Positions 60,707 through 64,000 of a stretch of 64,000 nt of DNA are shown one piece after another (the first letter of the stretch is position 1; every line of letters begins with the position of its first letter). The stretch comes from Sulfurimonas aquatica (GTDB lineage Bacteria; Campylobacterota; Campylobacteria; Campylobacterales; Sulfurimonadaceae): assembly GCF_017357825.1 (NCBI RefSeq), contig NZ_CP046072.1:124001-188000 (forward strand). The letters run 5' to 3'. Under the pieces are notes generated by a model that was given only the letters and a program-made list of their open reading frames with translations, was not told where the DNA came from and ran no database searches. Position numbers and translations under genes: made by a program.

Positions 60707-62938
60707 TTATGCTTTTGTTTCTTCTTCTCTTGGCGTGCGTGCTTTACACTTTACACACTCGTAAACTTCTTTATTTCGGTAAGTACGAGGAGCTAAAACA
60801 CCCTTACAGCCTTTCTCTTTACATTTGATGGTCGTTGGTTCAAACTTAGAGATAAATTTACACTCAGGATAGTTGTTACATCCCCAAAATGGCCCACGAC
60901 GAGAGTTTTTAAGACTGATAGTTCCACCACAGTCGGGACATGGCGTTTCACTATTTTGTTCTGGGACATTAATGCTTTTAGTATTTTTACAATCAGGATA
61001 GTCGCTACATGCGAGAAACTGACCATTACGACCATTTTTAATAACCATCTCTTTACCACATTTATCACACTTCTCATCCGCAGTCTCTTCTTTTTTCTCT
61101 ACGGTATTTCCCTCTTCATCGCACTGTTCCGTGTATTTACATTTAGGAAAGCCACTACATGCTATGAAGTTTCCAAAACGCCCAGAACGCAGAAGTAGTT
61201 CAGACTCTCCACATTTAGGACAAGTTCTCCCAAGTGGCTTAGCAAGTTTAAGAGAGACAATGTTCTCTTTACCAGCGGCTACTTGATCCATAAATGGAAA
61301 GTAGAAGTCACTTAAAAGTTTCTGCCAGTCCACAGTACCTTCACTTACTTCATCGAGCTTTTCTTCCATGTTCGCTGTAAAAGAGATATCTACGATGTTA
61401 GCAAAGTGTTTTTCAAGTATATCGGTAACTGTAAATGCCATCTCTGTTGGAATAATCTGCTTTTTTTCTATAGTTACATAAGTACGAGTACTTAGCGTAG
61501 CGACTGTTGGAGCATATGTAGACGGACGACCAACGCCCTCAGCTTCAAGTTTTTTAATTAAAGACGCTTCTGAGTAACGCGGAGGTGGTTCTGTAAAGTG
61601 CTGCTCAGGTTTAATACTCTGTATCTCAGCACTATCTCCCTTTTTTAAAGTTGGAAGAAGTTTATCTTTGTCTTCCGCTCCAGTTACAGCGTAAAAACCA
61701 TCAAAGATTAGTTTTCTACCACTTGCTCTGAACTCATTCTCCTTACCAGTGAAGATAATACTTTGTTGCTCAAACTGAGCATCTTCCATCTGACAAGCCA
61801 TAAAACGCTCATAGATTAGACGGTAAAGTTTAATCTCATCTGCTTTTAAAAAGCTTTGTGCAACTTCAGGGGTAAACTGTAGCATTGTAGGGCGGATAGC
61901 CTCGTGAGCTTCTTGCGCTCCTTTTGCTTTTTTTGTGTAGACTTTAGGCTCTGCAGGAAGATATTTTTTACCATATCTACTCTCGATAATTCCACGAACC
62001 GCGCCAACGGCTTCTTGAGCTAAGTTAAGTGAATCCGTTCTCATGTAAGTGATAACACCAGAAGTTCCATCTGGTGTTTTTACACCTTCATAGAGTGCTT
62101 GAGCAACCATCATTGTCTTTTTAGGAGTAAATCCAAGTTTTGATGAAGCGGTTTGTTGCAACGTTGAAGTCATAAATGGTGGTGGTGTTGAGCTCTTTCT
62201 CTGCTTAGTTTCTATCTTAGTGATTTTATAACTGTCAGCTTTAGCGCTTGAAGTAATTGCTTCTGCCTGAGACTTATTTTCTATAGACATTTTAGAGAGT
62301 TTATCACCCTTATGTAAGATGAGATTTGCATCTATATCTTTTTTAAATGCTGTGTCTATAGTCCAAAATTCTACTGGAATAAAAGCTTTTATCTCACGCT
62401 CGCGTTCAACTACAAGCTTAAGCGTAGATGACTGTACACGACCGCCAGAGAGTCCTTTTTGAATCTTTGACGCAAGAAGTGGTGAGAGCTTATAACCCAC
62501 AACGCGGTCAAGCATACGACGAGCTTGCTGTGCGTTTACCATATCCATGTCTATCTTACGCGCTGACTCTAGGGCATGCTTAATAGCTGTTTTTGTAATC
62601 TCGTGAAATACAATACGAGGAAGTTCCTCTGGGTCTTTTTTGATAGCATGTGCAATATGCCATCCAATAGCTTCTCCCTCACGGTCCTCATCGGTCGCGA
62701 TATAGATAGTATCAGCTTTTTTTGCAAGAGCTTTTATCTCTTTAACAGTTGGAGCGTTCTCTTTTGCTACGGAGTAAGCAGGTACAAGATGATTTGTCTC
62801 TTCATCTATTGTAATTCCAAAGCGTGATTTAGGAAGATCACGGATATGTCCTTTAGAAGCTATAACTTCATAACCTTTGCCTAAAAAGTTTTTTATAGTT
62901 CTAGCTTTAGCCGGTGACTCGACGATTATTAAATCCAA
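60707..62938 (-). CDS. topA: DNA topoisomerase I
   Basis: 743 residues from TTG 62938 with AGGGA upstream. TOPRIM motifs VESPAKARTIKNFLG and TDEDREGEAIGWH, and the catalytic Tyr in GVITYMRTDS, are intact. Four C-terminal zinc-ribbon-like units follow (starting CPKCGE, CDKCGK, CPDCGG and CKEKGCKG); the last one is atypical. It relaxes negative supercoils. It heads the run topA, phosphodiesterase, bioB, antiporter, AMMECR1-like. Confidence 0.96.
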   Translation of the reverse strand: MDLIIVESPAKARTIKNFLGKGYEVIASKGHIRDLPKSRFGITIDEETNHLVPAYSVAKENAPTVKEIKALAKKADTIYIATDEDREGEAIGWHIAHAIKKDPEELPRIVFHEITKTAIKHALESARKIDMDMVNAQQARRMLDRVVGYKLSPLLASKIQKGLSGGRVQSSTLKLVVEREREIKAFIPVEFWTIDTAFKKDIDANLILHKGDKLSKMSIENKSQAEAITSSAKADSYKITKIETKQRKSSTPPPFMTSTLQQTASSKLGFTPKKTMMVAQALYEGVKTPDGTSGVITYMRTDSLNLAQEAVGAVRGIIESRYGKKYLPAEPKVYTKKAKGAQEAHEAIRPTMLQFTPEVAQSFLKADEIKLYRLIYERFMACQMEDAQFEQQSIIFTGKENEFRASGRKLIFDGFYAVTGAEDKDKLLPTLKKGDSAEIQSIKPEQHFTEPPPRYSEASLIKKLEAEGVGRPSTYAPTVATLSTRTYVTIEKKQIIPTEMAFTVTDILEKHFANIVDISFTANMEEKLDEVSEGTVDWQKLLSDFYFPFMDQVAAGKENIVSLKLAKPLGRTCPKCGESELLLRSGRFGNFIACSGFPKCKYTEQCDEEGNTVEKKEETADEKCDKCGKEMVIKNGRNGQFLACSDYPDCKNTKSINVPEQNSETPCPDCGGTISLKNSRRGPFWGCNNYPECKFISKFEPTTIKCKEKGCKGVLAPRTYRNKEVYECVKCKARTPREEETKA

Positions 62939-63035
62939 ATAGTATCCCTATATATATAGTATAGTTGTTTTTTAATTGCGCAAGTGTATCGAAAAAAGAT
63001 TAAATATTAAAATCTATAAAAATTTGCTAATTTCC

Positions 63036-63062
63036 TAAAGTTATTTTTGTGAGTGTCGATAA
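63036..63062 (+). promoter_or_regulatory. Sigma28 (FliA) promoter of the flagellin gene
   Basis: TAAA (63036-63039), exactly 15 bases, then GTCGATAA (63055-63062). This differs from the enterobacterial consensus TAAA-N15-GCCGATAA by one base. Transcription should start near 63069. Confidence 0.85.
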
Positions 63063-63074
63063 TATAAATATCAA

Positions 63075-63131
63075 GGCAAGGAAGCCAAGATTAATTAAAC
63101 AAAAGAGCGAAAGGCTCTTACCCAAAAAGGA
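63075..63131 (+). promoter_or_regulatory. Flagellin leader with two candidate CsrA sites
   Basis: GGC-AAGGAA-GCC (63075-63086) places an AAGGA in a small hairpin loop near the 5' end. A second AAAGGA (63126-63131) is the Shine-Dalgarno 6 bases before ATG 63138. Between them AAGAGC-GAAAG-GCTCTT (63103-63119) forms a stable hairpin. This two-site layout resembles flagellin leaders controlled by CsrA in other bacteria. Confidence 0.45.
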
Positions 63132-63137
63132 TTTATT

Positions 63138-63956
63138 ATGGGATTTAGAATAAATACAAATGTTGCGGCAATGAACGCACACAGAAATGCTACAAACAAC
63201 AATGTTGGACTTGATAAAAGTCTCTCTGCACTCTCTTCAGGTCTTAGAATTACTAAAGCTGCTGATGATTCATCAGGACTAGCAATAGCAAACAAACTTT
63301 CAGCTCAGTCAAATGGTTTAGGTCAAGCGATTCGTAATGCAAATGATGGAATTGGACTTATCCAAACTGCAGATGGAGCTTTAGAGGAATATGGAAATCT
63401 TTTAAATAGAGTCCGTACACTTGCAGTTCAAGGTGCCAATGATACTCAAGATAGTGATTCAAGAGCTTTTATCTCTAAAGAGATGTTAAGACTTCAGAGT
63501 GAAATGACACATATCGCTGCTGAGACAAAGTTTAATGGTAAACAACTTTTAAATGCAACAACTACATATACTTTTCAAGTAGGTGCTTTTAATGGTGATA
63601 CTACATCAACTCAAATCAGTGGTATGTTGCCTGCTGCTGTTATAGGAACTGCATTAGCAACTTTCTCAACTCAAGCAACCGCAGCGATAATTATATCTGC
63701 TATGGATGATGCTATTACTGTTGTTGATACACTAAGAGCAACACTGGGTGCTGCACAAAACCAACTTGAATCAACTGTTAGAAATATATCAGTAACACAA
63801 GTAAATGTTAAAGCAGCAGAATCACAAATTCGTGATGTTGACTTTGCAGCAGAATCTGCTACATTTGCTAAACATAATATACTTGCACAATCAGGTTCAT
63901 ATGCTATGAGTCAGGCTAATGCCGTTCAGCAAAATGTTCTTAGATTACTTCAATAA
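63138..63956 (+). CDS. Flagellin (short form)
   Basis: 272 residues. The N-terminal D0/D1 region (MGFRINTNVAAMNAHRNA, SSGLRITKAADDSSGLAIAN) and C-terminal D1/D0 region (AESQIRDVDFAAESATFAKHNIL, ending NVLRLLQ) are complete. The variable D2/D3 part is almost absent (about residues 140-185), against about 570 residues in Campylobacter FlaA. The DVDFAAE segment and the ending in LLQ are typical. Sigma28 control fits a late flagellar gene. The last 44 bases of the window hold nothing recognisable. Confidence 0.95.
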   Translation: MGFRINTNVAAMNAHRNATNNNVGLDKSLSALSSGLRITKAADDSSGLAIANKLSAQSNGLGQAIRNANDGIGLIQTADGALEEYGNLLNRVRTLAVQGANDTQDSDSRAFISKEMLRLQSEMTHIAAETKFNGKQLLNATTTYTFQVGAFNGDTTSTQISGMLPAAVIGTALATFSTQATAAIIISAMDDAITVVDTLRATLGAAQNQLESTVRNISVTQVNVKAAESQIRDVDFAAESATFAKHNILAQSGSYAMSQANAVQQNVLRLLQ

Positions 63957-64000
63957 CCTAAATAACTTTTAACAATCGGTACATTTTATCTAACTATTTA

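Noticed and set aside
1-64000. CRISPR arrays, insertion sequences, prophage or integrase genes
   Set aside because: I saw no regularly spaced repeats, transposase or phage proteins; all genes look like ordinary chromosomal genes.

Overview
The window looks like chromosomal DNA of a free-living campylobacterotan (epsilonproteobacterium), most like the Sulfurimonas/Sulfuricurvum group. This rests on the short BioB next to topA, the H. pylori GltX1-type glutamyl-tRNA synthetase, a single-domain Cgb-like globin, short tandem signalling proteins (GAF, FIST, HPt, GGDEF), a complete type II secretion operon and a short flagellin behind a sigma28 promoter. The organism assignment is inference. Gene density is very high, overlapping ATGA/GTGA junctions are common, and I see no insertion sequence, phage, rRNA operon or CRISPR array.

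Layout. 1-3.7 kb: TolC (cut by the left edge), HlyD adaptor, FtsX-type permease and ABC ATPase forming a DevBCA/MacAB-like exporter. 3.8-5.8 kb: a remnant that resembles a shortened H-NOX gene, a soluble PAS histidine kinase and a convergent globin with a palindromic operator. 5.8-9.9 kb: two uncharacterised proteins and an ABC exporter. 10-14 kb: ppsA, a PsiE-like protein and a membrane-anchored metallophosphoesterase. 14-20.6 kb: an outer-membrane-like protein, a diguanylate cyclase, gltX, a GGDEF-EAL protein and a FIST sensor. 20.7-23.4 kb: a SurA-like chaperone, dCMP deaminase, an ArsC-like protein and two tandem GAF proteins.

23.4-30.7 kb (minus strand) is the most interesting part. It is a seven-gene, tightly overlapping cluster: nucleosidase-like gene, secreted NagZ-amidase fusion, sodium:solute symporter, anmK, amgK, murU and a lytic transglycosylase. 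Together these look like a peptidoglycan salvage route in which muropeptides are stripped to amino sugars in the periplasm, imported by an SSS-family carrier and fed through AnmK, AmgK and MurU to UDP-MurNAc. No MurNAc-6-phosphate phosphatase (MupP) gene is visible here.

30.7-31.4 kb holds an HPt protein, the SRP RNA gene and tRNA-Val(GAC). 31.4-41.4 kb is a 12-gene type II secretion operon (gspG, pseudopilin, F, K, L-, M-, N-like, C, D, E and two pseudopilins). 41.4-42.6 kb holds rpmI and rplT with a structured leader and a long structured intergenic stretch. 42.6-49.7 kb: PAP2 phosphatase, Ala/Thr-rich lipoprotein, Suv3-like helicase, rhodanese-like and DUF309 proteins, MscS channel and DUF481 outer membrane protein. 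49.7-57.8 kb: MFS transporter, B12-binding radical SAM protein, dual-receiver diguanylate cyclase, asnB, a secreted unknown and msrA. 57.8-63 kb (minus): an AMMECR1-like small protein, cation/proton antiporter, bioB, phosphodiesterase and topA. The window ends with a flagellin gene that has a near-perfect sigma28 promoter and two candidate CsrA sites in its leader.
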